DNA from: Mycoplasma sp. CSL7475-4
GTDB taxonomy: Bacteria; Bacillota_I; Bacilli_A; Mycoplasmatales; Metamycoplasmataceae
Direction: 5' to 3'
Length of the DNA stretch: 43,656 nt
Assembly: GCF_024834065.1 (NCBI RefSeq)
Contig: NZ_JANUYA010000007.1
Coordinates: 1-43,656, forward strand
Shown: positions 19,278 to 31,987 of the stretch, one piece after another
Layout: each line of letters begins with the position of its first letter
How positions within the stretch are numbered: the first letter of the stretch is position 1
The notes under the pieces: generated by a model
What the model was told of the DNA's origin: nothing
What the model saw: only the letters and a program-made list of their open reading frames with translations
The model's database searches: none
Translations under genes and position numbers: made by a program

Positions 19278-19306
19278 CTAATATTAATATATAATTGGAA
19301 TATTAG
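19278..19306 (+). promoter_or_regulatory. Promoter with flanking inverted repeat upstream of the giant SGNH gene
   Basis: CTAATATT (19278-19285) and AATATTAG (19299-19306) flank a TATAAT at 19290-19295, a possible operator around the -10 box. GAGGAG lies at 19311-19316, just before ATG 19319. Confidence 0.45.
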
Positions 19307-19318
19307 TGTGAGGAGAAT

Positions 19319-22300
19319 ATGAATTCAAAAATTAAAAAAAGTATAATCGTCATCGCATCAACATTGGCAGCAACCATAACCGCTAGTGCCATATTAAGTT
19401 TTATTCCAACAAAAGAAAAAAAACTTAAAAAAAGTGGCGAGGTCAAAAATACCCAAAGCAAAAATCAGGATAATAACATTCCATCATTGCCTAGCAAAAA
19501 GACACAAAACAATAAAATAAAGCAAAGAAAAGAATTTATTAAATTAAGCAATCGTAAAAATTCATCAAATTTAATCACTAAGGAACAAAAAATCAATTAT
19601 GTCGCTTTAGGTGATTCGATTACAGCTGGATTTGTGGCGACTTTAGATAAAGATTATTCGGGAAAATATGAAAATGAAAAAGTGAGAGGAATAAGCTATC
19701 CCGCTTATTTAGCCCATACATTTAATCAAATTCACCGTCTGGCCGATTTTTCAAACTTTGGTGTCACTGGTTCAGAATTTTTTGAGTGAAATTTACTATT
19801 TAAATCAAAAGGTAAAAAAGAATCATTAACACCAGTAGAAATTAAAATTATTGAGGCAAAATTTGGGTCAAATTGAGCACAAATGTACACAGAACTGGCA
19901 AAAAAACTGCAAAAAGCCAATCTTATTACAGTTTCGCTGGGGGCTAATGACTTTATGCACACAATCGCCAAAAGCGTTGGCGAATTTCCACTGGGCGAAA
20001 TTGTTAAATTAATTAATTCTAAAGAAGCCGATTATGAGGCTATTGCCAATACTGTCTCAAAATTATTCAATGATTTATTCACTAATATTCAACAAAGACA
20101 ACTTTTCTTCATCAATGAATTAAAACAACTAGCTCCTAATGCAAATATTAATTTTATTGCCTTCCCCACTCCGCTAAACACAATACTAAACATGGTCGAT
20201 CGTTACATTAATAACTATAACGATAACGATGGCTTAAGCATCAGTACATTATTGTTGAATTTGATTAACAAAAAAATCAAATTCACTGCAAATAGTCAAA
20301 AAATATTTTTCATTAATCCATTTGACCACAGCTATTGAACAAAAAATCAAAAAATTCTAACTCCGTCACTTTTTGATATACACCCTGGTTCAAAAGGGTA
20401 TAAAAAAATGGCTCAAGATATTTTCATTAAGTTAATATCAAACAACAGAGATCAAGAAGTATTTGAAAAAAATGGTATTTTTTGAAACAAAGAATACTTA
20501 CAAACTGACCAAGATTCTTACTTAACTCAAATAGAGGTTGATAATCCTTTTGAAACTATAAAAACTGTCTTTGGCGATAACTATCATGAATTTGTTGTCA
20601 ATAACGATGAACAAACTAGTGATTTAAGTGCTAAGTTCAATGATCAAAATTATTTCAATCGTGTTTTAGATAATATTGGCTTAGAAGAAATAATTTTTGA
20701 CCGCTTAATTGTTAATGCTTTTGATACTGATTTATATAACCAGCTGGACCCTAAAAATTTATTAAAAGATTTCTTATTGCGTAATAATCGGGAAAATCTA
20801 ATAAGTTTAAAAACATGATTCAAAGATTCTAAATTAGTACCGAATTTATTGAAAAATGTAGAACACACATTTTGAACTAAAGACTGAGATGGCGATAATC
20901 TGCCAGGTGCCAAAGTAAATAAAATAACTTATCTATTAGAAGCATTTAAAGCAGAACTGACTAGTGAGCCTAAAATAATAAATTTAATTTTATCTTTAAC
21001 ACAAACCAAAGTGTTCAAAGATAATCTTGATGAATTTAAAAATATATCTAGCGAAATACTTGGTAATATCTCTACTCTAGACATCACGAGAGAGAAAATT
21101 TCAAGTGTTGTTAGTTTATTATACAATGATGAGATGGCTAAATTTATCTCGAAAAACGATTTAGAAAGAGTCATTTCACTAACCTTAAATTCAAATGTAT
21201 TGAAACAAAATCTTGCGCAAATTATTGTAAATATTATTGAAGACAGTCAAGAATTTGCGAAAAATAAAACATATAATGACTTATGATTCACTCTTATTAA
21301 TAACTCTAAAAATCAACAAGCACTAAAAAATATCATTGATAATTTATTTAATGATCTACTGAAAAATGAAGAATTTAAACAAATACTTGGACGCAGCGTT
21401 AATAGAATTGTTATTGCTTTCCCTAAATATTTCCAAGGTGTTGAATCAGGAAAATTAGGTGAATTATCAATCGATTTATTGAATTTATGGAACGATTTAA
21501 ATGACGAATTACAAATCAGTTCAAAAATTTCACAAAACTTAATTGCCGAGTTGAGCAAAAACACACCTAAAAACTTTGATGCAGCATCTTTCTCTCGCAA
21601 TTTAATCAACGAATTTAATGGTTTATTCACGCCAGAAAATATTGACAAAACTGTAATAAAAATTGTTAAAAATATTTCTAAGGTTAATTTTGTCAAATAT
21701 AGACAAACATTACAAACTGTTGTGCGTAATTTAATTAAAAATTCCGATGTAGACTCTGCAAGTTTTAGTGATACACTAGGTAAAATTTACGGCATTTTGG
21801 GAAGTGAAATTCAAAATGTTTTAAGTGAAGAAGATTTTAAATCGGTAATCAAGAAAATAGTGACCGATGACGATTTTAGCAACCTAATAGACGCCATAAT
21901 TTTCGACCTAAGTACACTAAATTCTAATTCGCTAAATGATGTAAATTCAATTTTTGACTTAATCAAAATTTTATTCAAGGATATCAGAAATACAAAAACA
22001 CTTTCGCCAGCAATCAAATTAATCAAAAAATCTTTAAATTACCCTGAGTTCAATCAATTATTCATCAATCTCAAACAAAGATATTTACCAGAATTACAAA
22101 TTGATGTTGAGAGCATAAAAAACCTGACAATCGAGTTTATTGATAATAGCAATTTACGCAATTTGGCTTTAAATTTTGTGCAAAATTCTCTACTTAACGA
22201 CTTAAGTACAGTTGAAAAAATCAAAGATCCAAATTACTTAATAAAAACATGGTTAGCAACCGACGAAAACAAGGCTTTTGTTCTTTCGAATGTGAGTGAT

Positions 22301-25300
22301 TTAATCAAATCGCTAGTAAGCAATGCTAATTTTGTCGAAATAATTTCGGCAATAACATTTAGCGAAATATCGCAAAATCCCGACTTAGCAAAAGATGTCA
22401 ATTTAGAAGAAATAAAATCGCTATATACAAATATGTTTGCTTCTGTTGACGAAGTTATTAAAAATAAAGACATTTTAAACAATATTCTCAATGAAATGAT
22501 TGAAGAATTATCGACAAATGGCATTAACATTGATGTTTTAAAATTAAGCCAAAATATATCTTCTTCTCTATTCAACAACACAGACGATAATTTATTAAGT
22601 ATTATCAAAATTCTTGATAAAAATCATTTTTTAGATAGAAATAAAGGCACTATCAAAAAACTATTAACTAATTCGGCTAATTATTTATCTAAATCTGATA
22701 CGATAAACAATAAAATTTATGGCTTATTGCCAGAGAAATTTAGTAATTTAATTACAGAAGCTGAATTCAATCAAGTGGTTAAAAAAATATTGAGCGACCC
22801 AAAAATTGAGCAAATTATCAATATTTCGATTGAAAGTTTAGCTAAAATTCCAAGCGAAGAGATCCAAAATGCTAACTCAATATTTGATTTAGTTAGACGA
22901 ATTTTAATTAATGTTAAAGATACTAATTTATTCGAGATTTCCAATGAATTACTGGGCGAAATAATCAATTATCCTGAATTGAATAAGGTATTAGATTATG
23001 CGAAATCATTATTGCCTAACTCAATGAATAAAGTTGACATAAACGGATTAAAATTATTTATCAAATCAATAATTTTGTATCCTGAATTAAAAGAATTGGC
23101 CTTTTCATTCTTAACAGATGGTATATTCGTGGAGAATGCTGATTTTGACCTTGATTTAGACCGCATGATAAAAACATGGCTTTCAAAATCGCAAACACAA
23201 ACCAATAGTGCTCGTTCATTAGATTCGATAGTTAGAAAAATTATCAGTAATGAAAATTTCGGCACTGTCATAGCTTCTTTATTTCACGAGTACTTAGTAA
23301 GTAATAATTTAGATCATAATTTAACTCAAGAACAAACCCAAAGATTTATCACTAACTTGCTTACTGATATTGACCAACTCGATAAAAAAATACCATTTAT
23401 TGAAAAATTAAGTCAAGGTTTAGTTGAAGAATTGAGTCAAAATGGTACTTCATTTGATTATCGTAAATGATTAAAAAATGCATTTGATACAGTATTTACT
23501 CAAAAAAACAAAGATGACATTATTTTGAAAATAACTAAATTTATTTTCACATCGCCAACATTCCAAAACAATAAAGAATACATTTGCAATTTAATTTCAA
23601 ATGTGTTAAAAAGCAGAGAAATTAATTCTCTTATTGCCGAGTCTATATATCGTGCAATACCTAATACCACATTCAATATTGATAACCACGATAAGTTCAT
23701 TTCAATAATTTCTAACATATTAGAAAGTGGCGAATTAAACAGTGTAGTTAAAGTTATTTTTGAAAATGTCAATAATTTAGATAGCAATCAAGTTGAAAAT
23801 GCAAATTCTACTTTAGATTTAGTCAAAATTGCAATTAATAATTTTGCTTCTGACAATACATTGAAAAAATGAATTAGTCTATTTTCGTTAATAGTAAAAA
23901 ATAATGAGTTAATCAACTTTTTAAACGACAATAAAGATAACTTACCTGAAATTTTACGTGAAGTAGATTTCAATGAAATATCACAAGTATTCAATAAAAT
24001 ATTGCAAAATAATGCATTTTTAAATTTAATTAAAAACTTCCGTGATAACACTTTAATTACTCTTGAAAATCTGGAAGAAATAAGTGACACTAATCAATTT
24101 ATTAAAAATTGAATGTCACAACAACAAAGCAGTGATTTTAAAAACAATTTAGTTTCACTAATCAAAGATTTACTGGGTGATCAACACACTCTAAATGTAA
24201 TATCAACTTTGATATACGGTCAATTGCAAACAGATTCTGTGTTGAGTCAAAATATCACAAAAGATCAAATAAAAGGATTAATTTCATCTGTATTTACTAA
24301 TTTAAATTCATTTGATGATCAAAATCACTTATTCATCAAAATTACTGACATTTTATTTAAAGAATTGGCCCAAAACGGAACAGAAATTAAACCATTCAAA
24401 ATCTTAAGTGCAATCACTACTTCACTATTTGATGAAGACGATAAACTCGCAGCCTACTTCAATTTAGTTAAGGCCTTATTCAGAAATAACGCTGTAGGTT
24501 CAAATAAAACAGTAATCAAACAACTGCTAAAAAACATAGTCTTATATGCTTCAAATAACTCTAAATTAATTGACTTATTGTACGCTCCTATATCGAAAAA
24601 TAGATTTTTAACAACTGATAAAGAGAAATTACAAAAACTAATAACAAAAATCGCCAACGATGCAAACTTAAACGAATTTTTAAACATTTTTATTGAAAAT
24701 ATTTCAAATTTAAGTGAAGATGAGTTGAATGATAGCGCCAATATATTCGATTTATTGAATAAAGTAGTGACTAAAACGAAAGATGATGCGTTATTAAACA
24801 ACTTGCTGTTGTTAACAAAATCAATTATTCAATATGACGAAATCAATTATGTTTTCGATAACATTAAACAATATCTAGGTGATGATTTCAATAATCTTGA
24901 CAATAGCATTATCAAAACATTTTTAACCGATTCGTTAGGTGATGATGATTTAAGATCAATTTTGTTCGACTTTACTAAAAACGTAATATTGAATAAAGAT
25001 AATACTTTGCAAGTCTTTAATGACGCTAATTTATTAGTGAAAAAATGATTAGCTAGTGAAGAAAAAATCACTGAAATAAGCACTAAATTCAATAGTTTTA
25101 TTGAAAAAATATTGAAAAATGATAACTTTAGATCATTACTTTCATCTTTCTTAAATAGTTGATTAAAAAATAATAATAACGAAGTTACCAGTGATGAAAC
25201 GTCGGCCTTTGTTGAAGAGATATTGAATTACTTTAGTAAATTCAATGATAATTCGCACATTTCAAATTTAGTTATTAAAGAATTTTTAGTGCATTTATCA

Positions 25301-28300
25301 CAAAATGGAACAAATATTGATATATTAGAACTGTTAAAAGGTCTAAAAAATGTGTTCACTAATGACAGCAATAATACATTGAATTTTGTTGTCGTTAAGG
25401 CAATGAAAAACAATAAAGTTATTGCTCACAAAAAAGTCATTAAAGCAATAATAAAATCAAGTATCAAAACAATTTCAAAAGAATCTATTTTACAAAATAT
25501 TTATCAAGTTGTCTCTCCCGTGATCGGCGAGTATATTAGTGAAGATAACTTTGTTTCGCTAGTTATTAGTGCAAGCGAAAATGAAAAATTGAATACATTC
25601 ATTGACGCTTTAATTGACGATATTTCAGTCTTTAATGCCGATAACTTAACAGATGACGCAACATTGTTTGAAATATCAAAAGCCGTATTTAAAAATATTG
25701 ATAATTATTCATCATTGAATCCATTATTAGACTTTGTTGCCGAATTAGTTCAAGATGATAAATTAAATGACACATATCAAACTCTAATTTCAAAAATGCC
25801 GGATGCATTCAATAATGTCTCTGTTGTTGATTTCAAATCGCTATTGGCATACACGCTTAAAAATAATGAAATCAAAAACATTGTTAAGAGTTTAGTTAAA
25901 GACGGACTTTTTGCTGACGGAATCGATAAAAACTCAATAAAAGACAAAAACGAAGTCGCAAAAAAATGATTATTAAATGAGACTAAAAATGCTCAAATTC
26001 AACAATATTTTAGAACATTGATAATTGATATCACACAGCAAGAATCATTTACCAATATTATTTCACGTGTTTTATACAACACAATGCTAGCCAATGAGCC
26101 TCTAGCCAAAAATATTGAATTTGAACAATTAAAACAATTAATTAAGGCTTTATTTAAAAATATTAATTCGTGAGATAGCGACACAGATTTTATTAATAAA
26201 ACATTGCAAATTCTAATAAACAATATCAAAGAAAACGGATTAGAATTAAATTACCAAAATATTGCCAACGAAATAGCAAATTCAATTTTAGATTACGAAA
26301 ATCTTGAAAAATCAGTTATTAGTCTAATAAAATCTGCCGCTAAATCTAATATCATTGCTGAAAATAAAACAACATTAAAAAATGTTCTTAACAATCTAAT
26401 TAGATTCATTCCAACAAAATTCAATGTTGCTAAGTCTATCTATGATTCATTGCCGCCAAGAGTATTGACAACAATTGAAGGCAAAATAACCCCACAAGAT
26501 TTTGAAAAAGTTTTAAACGATACGATCATCAATTCAGCAGATGAAATCAATGAATTGTTTGCAACAATACTCGATTTTGGTGAAAATACGCAAGCATTAG
26601 AAAATGTCGAATCACTTGCACAACTATTGAATCTATTATTAGGCGATCAACAACGTAGAACAAAAATAATCAATTCTATTGAAGCTATTGTGGTCAATTT
26701 AGTTGGGCACCATGACATATTTGAATTGTTAAATACTCTTTGAAAAGAAAATATTTCAAAATATGGAGTAGATGTTAATGATCCAGCTAATGTTAAATTT
26801 GTCAATGACTTATTCCATGAATTGCCATCATTAATCAAACAATTAAAACTTGTTCCAAAAATTATTGAAGGAATATATAATAGCTCACAAAATGCTACAA
26901 CCACTAAGGATATGATTGTAAAAATATCAAAAGAGATTTTAAAATCAATCAACTTTGCCGATTTTAATTTATTGAAAATCATTTTAAAATCAGATGCTTT
27001 AATAAATAACAAAGAAATATTGAAACAAGATATTTTAAAAATAGTGGAAAAAATAACCAGTGATGAAGCATTAATTGAAAATTTTGTTGCCGATTTTAAT
27101 TTATTATCGCCACTAATCAACATTGGAATTGAAGAAAGCGAAGCCTTAGCCACTTTAAAAGAAACTCTTAAATCAGAAGAATTAAGAAACATTCTAAACG
27201 CTTTCTTAAATGAAATTTTCGATAATAACATGCAATATGCAGAGTTAAACTCATGAGTTAGTGCTCTCTCAAAATTCTTCAACTCAGCAAACGCCCAAAC
27301 AATCAAAACATCATTGAAAAACTGAATCAAAAATCTATTTACTAAACACGAAAAAATTGGATTTGCTATTGGTAAATTATTGGCTAAAACAATGCAGGAA
27401 AATGGAATAAATATTCCGCAAGACCAAGTCAATAAAATTGCTGAATTCATTAAAGAATTTACAAGAGAAGCAGCTAAAACAGAAATTGTTGACAATGTGG
27501 TTGATGAAGTATTTAACACACTTAAAGCAATCGGTTCGCATAAAGCAAGCGAAATCCCACACTTGTTGCAAGAAGCATTTAAAAAAGGTGCCTTGAAATT
27601 CATTTCACGTGAAGATGGAACTATAATGCTAGGGAAAATATTTGAGAAAAAAGAAATTTTCAAACAAATATTTAACGGCATTAATCCTAAATCATATGTT
27701 GATTTTGTTAACTTAATATTTAAATATTCGCCACGCAGTTTTACTGCCGGTATTTATGGCGTAATGTTCACACCAAAAGGTAAAAGTTCTAATGTTAAGT
27801 TCAATGCTTCAAGCGGTATTGGCGGAATCATTAAAGGCGAATTAAGTAATTTCATCAAAATATTTATTCAGCCTTTTGTTAAACAATATTATGATGACTT
27901 GTCTAAAGTTAATGCATACACAAGCATTAATGAAATGAAACGAAATTCAGAATCATTCCAAGCAATGTGGAGATTTTATGCATTCATTTCAAGGATTCTA
28001 TACGAAAACACACCTTCAGGTTTATTCTGGAACGCCACCAGTTTAACAACTGAAGCTTACATTATGAATGCTTATGTGGCAGCAATCAACGAAGAAGCTC
28101 CAAAACATTGAAATAACAATCTAAGATCTAAATACGCAAGTCACCCAGATTGAATTGGTTTAAATAGCCAAGGACAAGCAATCAATTACTTTGTTTCCGG
28201 ACTACAAGAATTGAGATACGGATTTAGTAAATATCACTCACGTGATAATGGTTTAAGAGACTACTTCTATGGTAGAGATTACACTTTAGTTTATATTTAC

Positions 28301-28402
28301 TGAGCCGATAATAAGGATCAAAAATACAACCATGATAAAAAGAAACGCGATACTTTACTAGACGATATGATTGCCGGCTATCAACCGATAGCGGATAATT
28401 AA
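19319..28402 (+). CDS. Giant membrane-anchored SGNH/GDSL hydrolase with tandem repeats (MilA-like)
   Basis: A 3027-residue protein, continuous through many TGA Trp codons with no TAA or TAG. Residues 7-30 are an uncleaved signal-anchor-like helix with no lipobox Cys. A low-complexity Lys/Asn linker is followed by an SGNH domain at about 92-370: GDSI (Ser 100), GVTG, SLGANDF near 208, and the DxH pair in DIHPGSKGY (353-355). The rest is helical and carries about six degenerate repeats of roughly 310 residues, then a unique C-terminal domain (about 2750-3027). Family knowledge: the immunogenic lipase MilA of M. bovis has the same general plan. It probably cleaves lipid or other esters at the cell surface to feed fatty-acid uptake. 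Confidence 0.92.
21284..26743 (+). repeat. Tandem repeats of about 930 bp inside the SGNH hydrolase gene
   Basis: A recurring Trp in a K(T/N/K)W(L/M) context lies at 22250, 23177, 24110, 25046 and 25967, intervals of 927, 933, 936 and 921 nt. A more diverged copy lies at 21284. Two other anchors recur with the same period: (N/S)(S/N)IFDL-type motifs (about 21945, 22875, 23800, 24735) and E(E/K/H)L(S/A)xNG motifs (about 22500, 23430, 24360, 25290, the last reading VHLSQNG). Copies are highly diverged at DNA level, so the repeats are old rather than recently amplified. Confidence 0.75.
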
Positions 28403-28440
28403 TTTGTGGTAAAATATAACATGTAATTAGGAGGTAATAT

Positions 28441-28668
28441 ATGAGTTTAACAGGATGAGTACTAACGGTAATTTTTGTATCATTAGTTGTTGGTATAGTT
28501 GGTGGTTTTATTGGATTTGTAATTGCCCGTAAAAAAATTCAGAAACATTTAAAAGAAAATCCACCTATTAACGAGAAAATGATCAGAGCTATGTTTCTAC
28601 AAATGGGACGTAAAGCATCTGAACAACAAATCAAAAACGTTATGCGTTCAATTTACAATCAAAAATAA
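28441..28668 (+). CDS. UPF0154 (YneF-like) small membrane protein
   Basis: A 75-residue protein with one N-terminal membrane helix (VLTVIFVSLVVGIVGGFIGFVIA, residues 7-29), then a basic turn (RKKIQKHLKENPPINEKMIRAMFLQMGRKASEQQI), which is the UPF0154 signature. One TGA Trp is at residue 6. TAGGAGG precedes ATG 28441. The family is conserved across Firmicutes and mollicutes and its function is unknown. It lies 38 nt after the giant hydrolase and may have its own promoter around 28410-28420 (TAAAATATAAC). A strong terminator follows. Confidence 0.92.
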
Positions 28669-28681
28669 TAATTTGTTTAGC

Positions 28682-28714
28682 AAAAAAATGTTACACGATG
28701 TGCAACATTTTTTT
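28682..28714 (+). terminator. Terminator after the UPF0154 gene
   Basis: AAAAAAATGTT (28682-28692) pairs with AACATTTTTTT (28704-28714), extended by CAC/TGTG near the loop. Confidence 0.88.
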
Positions 28715-28755
28715 GTTCAATTTTTTTCGATGGTGTTTGCACAGATAAATAAATT

Positions 28756-28782
28756 TTGAAAGTGATGTTTTTTATATATAAT
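28756..28782 (+). promoter_or_regulatory. Candidate promoter of the lipoprotein cluster
   Basis: TTGAAA (28756-28761) and TATAAT (28777-28782) are separated by 15 nt. This is a slightly short spacing, and overlapping TATATA variants allow 17. An untranslated leader of about 90 nt would follow. Confidence 0.45.
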
Positions 28783-28875
28783 AATTTTGATTAACATATA
28801 TTGAGTATGTTTTACATATAAAACTTATACATAGATAATTAAATAAAAAATATTTAGAATGAAAGAGGAATGAAT

Positions 28876-30996
28876 ATGAAGAAAAAACTTTATTTATCCC
28901 TTACTCCACTCGCGGCACTAAATCCATTCGTTTTTGTTGCTGCCGCTTGTGTTAAGGATAATAAAACAGTTTCGTCAGATGAAAAAAATAATCAAAATAA
29001 TGCCAACAATGGCAAAACGCAAAATGATAGCCAAAATAATAGTGTTGATAACAATAGTGCAAATGTTGACACAAAAAATGAAAATTCAGTCACATTTAAA
29101 TTGAATGATTTAGGTCGAACTATGAACTCGGTCGAAATCAAAAACCGTTTCGACAAAATGATTACCAACAACAGCACAAAAGCTGAATTAGCTGAGTATA
29201 TCAATTTATTTTTGATTGATAAGCTTCCACAATCATTAAGCACAATAAATGTTAATACGAGCAATGATGATTTAGTTGTTAATTACACTGAAAATGGTGT
29301 TGAAAAATCAATAAATTTAAGTGGTTTCGAAAGATATGATGCCAAAAATTCAGAAAATGGTAAAAAAGAATTCGGTAGAGTAAAAATTGGAGACATTTCA
29401 ATTTCGACTAATGTCGCTAGCGGCGCAGAAAAAATTGGCGCAATCGAGTTCCAAGAGTTATGAAAAAATGAGTTTGATAGAGTTCAAGGCGATGGGGCAA
29501 AAATGCTTGATTGAGCAATTGAGAACAAATACTTAGATGTTGATGGTGATTACAAAAATTCAGAGTGAATTTATACATTACACCGTAATTCGCACCACCA
29601 CGGGGATACAAATTTCCACACATACATTTCCGCTGAAGATAAATTGACAGGTAGAATTTATCGTGATTTTGACCACAACGGCCAACCGGGTTTTACTTTA
29701 TTCGGATGAAATTCAATCGCCAAATTAGGAAACATACACATTCATAAATTAATATATGTCAACGATGCCGGTAATAGGGCGACGACAAAACAAATTAACG
29801 ACGAACTAGATGCCGCCTCAACTATTAGTGCTAAGCTTGATGTCATTGCAAAATACACAGACGAAGAATTTAGCGAATTTAAAACCGGTAATAACGATAA
29901 TGTTGATTACAAAATTGACATAGTTTCATCACCCGAAAATGACTTGAACCAGTTAAGAATTTCAATTGCGTTCAAGGGGAAAGCTGCTACTCAATACGAA
30001 AAAGAAAATTCTGCATTGATTGTACTAAACAGAATCAACACAAAAGTACAAGTCGGCGCATACACCTTCAATACATCGGGATACAATGGAAATTACTACG
30101 CAAATGACCTGTTGTCATGATTAAAACCAGGTAATGAAGACGGCCATCACTTCAAGCCTCTTGACTCATTTAAAGATGCATATGTGTTTGAAAACATTAC
30201 TAGTGAAGAACAATTCGAAAACAAATTAGAATTAATGAATAGTGATGAATTTGATGAGTCACAATACCCTTACGGAGCAGAGGCATTATTATTGCTAATC
30301 GATGGGTTCACTGACAAAGACTACAATATTATTAGCGAAAAACATGACAAAGATACAAAGGACTTCGTTAATTCACTAGTAAACAGATACGATAGTGCAA
30401 CCAAGAAAAGAATTGTAGGTAAAATTTATCAAGATTATCAGGAAGCTAAAAATGCAGCGACGGGTAATTTGGAACAAAAACGGCAAGCATTGCATTTATT
30501 ACACAGCAAATTATCTGAATACGCCAACAGAATTGGGAAAATAGTCATTGACGATAGAATTAGAGCAATCAAACAAAGAATCGAAAAATATGACGCCGAA
30601 CAAGTGCCGCACACAATATTAGACGCTTTATTAAAACAAGCTGAAGAAATGCTAAATGTAAATAAAACACTGTCTGATAGATTAGAATTGGCCGATCGTA
30701 TCGATCAAGAACTAGAGTATTTCCAATTCGGTGATACCACTCAAATGAGCTTTAGCGATTTAGTGGATACTTTAAGAAATAGACTTGGTTTTAACATTGA
30801 AGAAAGCGCAGCGGACGGAGATTACACATATAAATTAGACCAAAATTCATTTATTGTTAAAGATCACTCTTATTCAAGAGATAATGAAAAAATCGAAGAT
30901 TATTCGACGCTTACATTGACAATTTTGGTGAATAATCGATTAGAACAAGTTCCTGTAACATTTAACTTATTATTTAAACATTCAAACGAAAATTAA
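28876..30996 (+). CDS. Lipoprotein, hypothetical
   Basis: A 706-residue prolipoprotein. I place the start at ATG 28876, 6 nt after AGAGGA, rather than at ATG 28870, which abuts that site. The signal peptide ends in the lipobox VAAAC (Cys near residue 26), then a low-complexity Asn/Asp/Lys linker. A folded region follows, with a His-rich loop HRNSHHHGDTNFHTY (near residue 237) and a second GHHFKP (near 425). The C-terminal third is helical and may be coiled (KRQALHLLHSKLSEYANRI). Several TGA Trp codons are used. The family is not recognised. It is anchored on the outer face of the membrane and heads a three-lipoprotein cluster. Confidence 0.85.
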
Positions 30997-31005
30997 GGTA
31001 ACAAT

Positions 31006-31980
31006 ATGAAATCAAATAAAATAATCTTTTCATTGGTAACTATCACAAGCTTGCCTGTTATTGCAGCTTCGTGCCAAAATAACAAAAAAAATGATAATGA
31101 AAATAAAAAAAATGACTCTGCAACCGAAAAAATTAAATACTTTTATAATAACTATTTTTTAGAATACTATAAAAGAATAGAAAAATACTTAATATACGAT
31201 GCTGCAACACAAGTCAGAATTAATGAATCTTTCAATAACTTCTTCGAAAAATTTAGAACCATAAAAAATATTTCGAATAAACTAAGATTAGTCAGCGATC
31301 CGGTCGAAAATGGTCAACTTTTTCTTAGTGATGAAGAATTAAGTTCACATTTTAGTGGTGAAAAAAGTGAGATTTATAAAAAGTGATTAACAACACATAA
31401 AGGTGTGAATTTAGCAAATAATGCTCTCGGAATCACCGATGATGCCGAAATTCAAATAAAGTCAAACTCAGCTTATTTAAAGGCAACAGATAACTCAAAT
31501 CAAATCCATGCATTCAGTGAGTACTTAAAGTCATTAGGCAATAAAAATTTCAAAGACGAAGAAGCTATTAATAACATCAATAAATTAAAGCAATTTGTCT
31601 CTGATCACATTTACAATCAAGATAAATGAGAAAGCGATCTACAAGATTCGCTATTAAACGAAGAAAACCACGCTCAAGATAATCACTCACATACGCACTC
31701 ACACGCAACAATCAACATTGCACTGAATGCAATTAGACAAAATAATGAATTTCTTGATGAATTAGAAAAACTTTATGCATTAAAATCAAATTTTGAGGAA
31801 ATTGAAGATAAAGATAAAAAAGACTTAATCATCAATAATATTTTTGGTGAAAATGAAATAGATATCCAAGAATATAGAGAAATTTTAAATATTGCAAAAG
31901 ATTTTTTAGATAGCCTTCGCGAAGAGGGTTCAAATATAATTAAAACTATAGAATCAATAGAAAATGTAATTAAAATATAG
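31006..31980 (+). CDS. Histidine-rich lipoprotein, paralogue 1
   Basis: A 324-residue prolipoprotein. The signal peptide MKSNKIIFSLVTITSLPVIAASC ends in an AASC lipobox (Cys 23), then a Lys/Asn linker and a helical body. A His cluster HAQDNHSHTHSHA (near residue 225) precedes INIALNAI. The downstream paralogue has the same order: a FKDEEAINNINKLKQFV helix, an acidic stretch, a His cluster and INIA. His clusters of this kind in surface proteins usually bind Zn2+, Ni2+ or Co2+, so a metal-scavenging role is possible. It starts 9 nt after the previous lipoprotein and 7 nt before the next. Confidence 0.85.
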
Positions 31981-31987
31981 GAGCAAC

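Noticed and set aside
26647-27681. A 344-codon minus-strand frame inside the giant hydrolase gene
   Set aside because: It runs antisense to a coherent, repeat-containing coding frame, has no start signals, and its Ser/Leu/Phe-rich make-up is that of reversed AT-rich coding sequence.
19319-28402. Several separate genes instead of one giant hydrolase
   Set aside because: The apparent breaks are all in-frame TGA codons. No TAA or TAG occurs in the frame, and repeats continue across each TGA.
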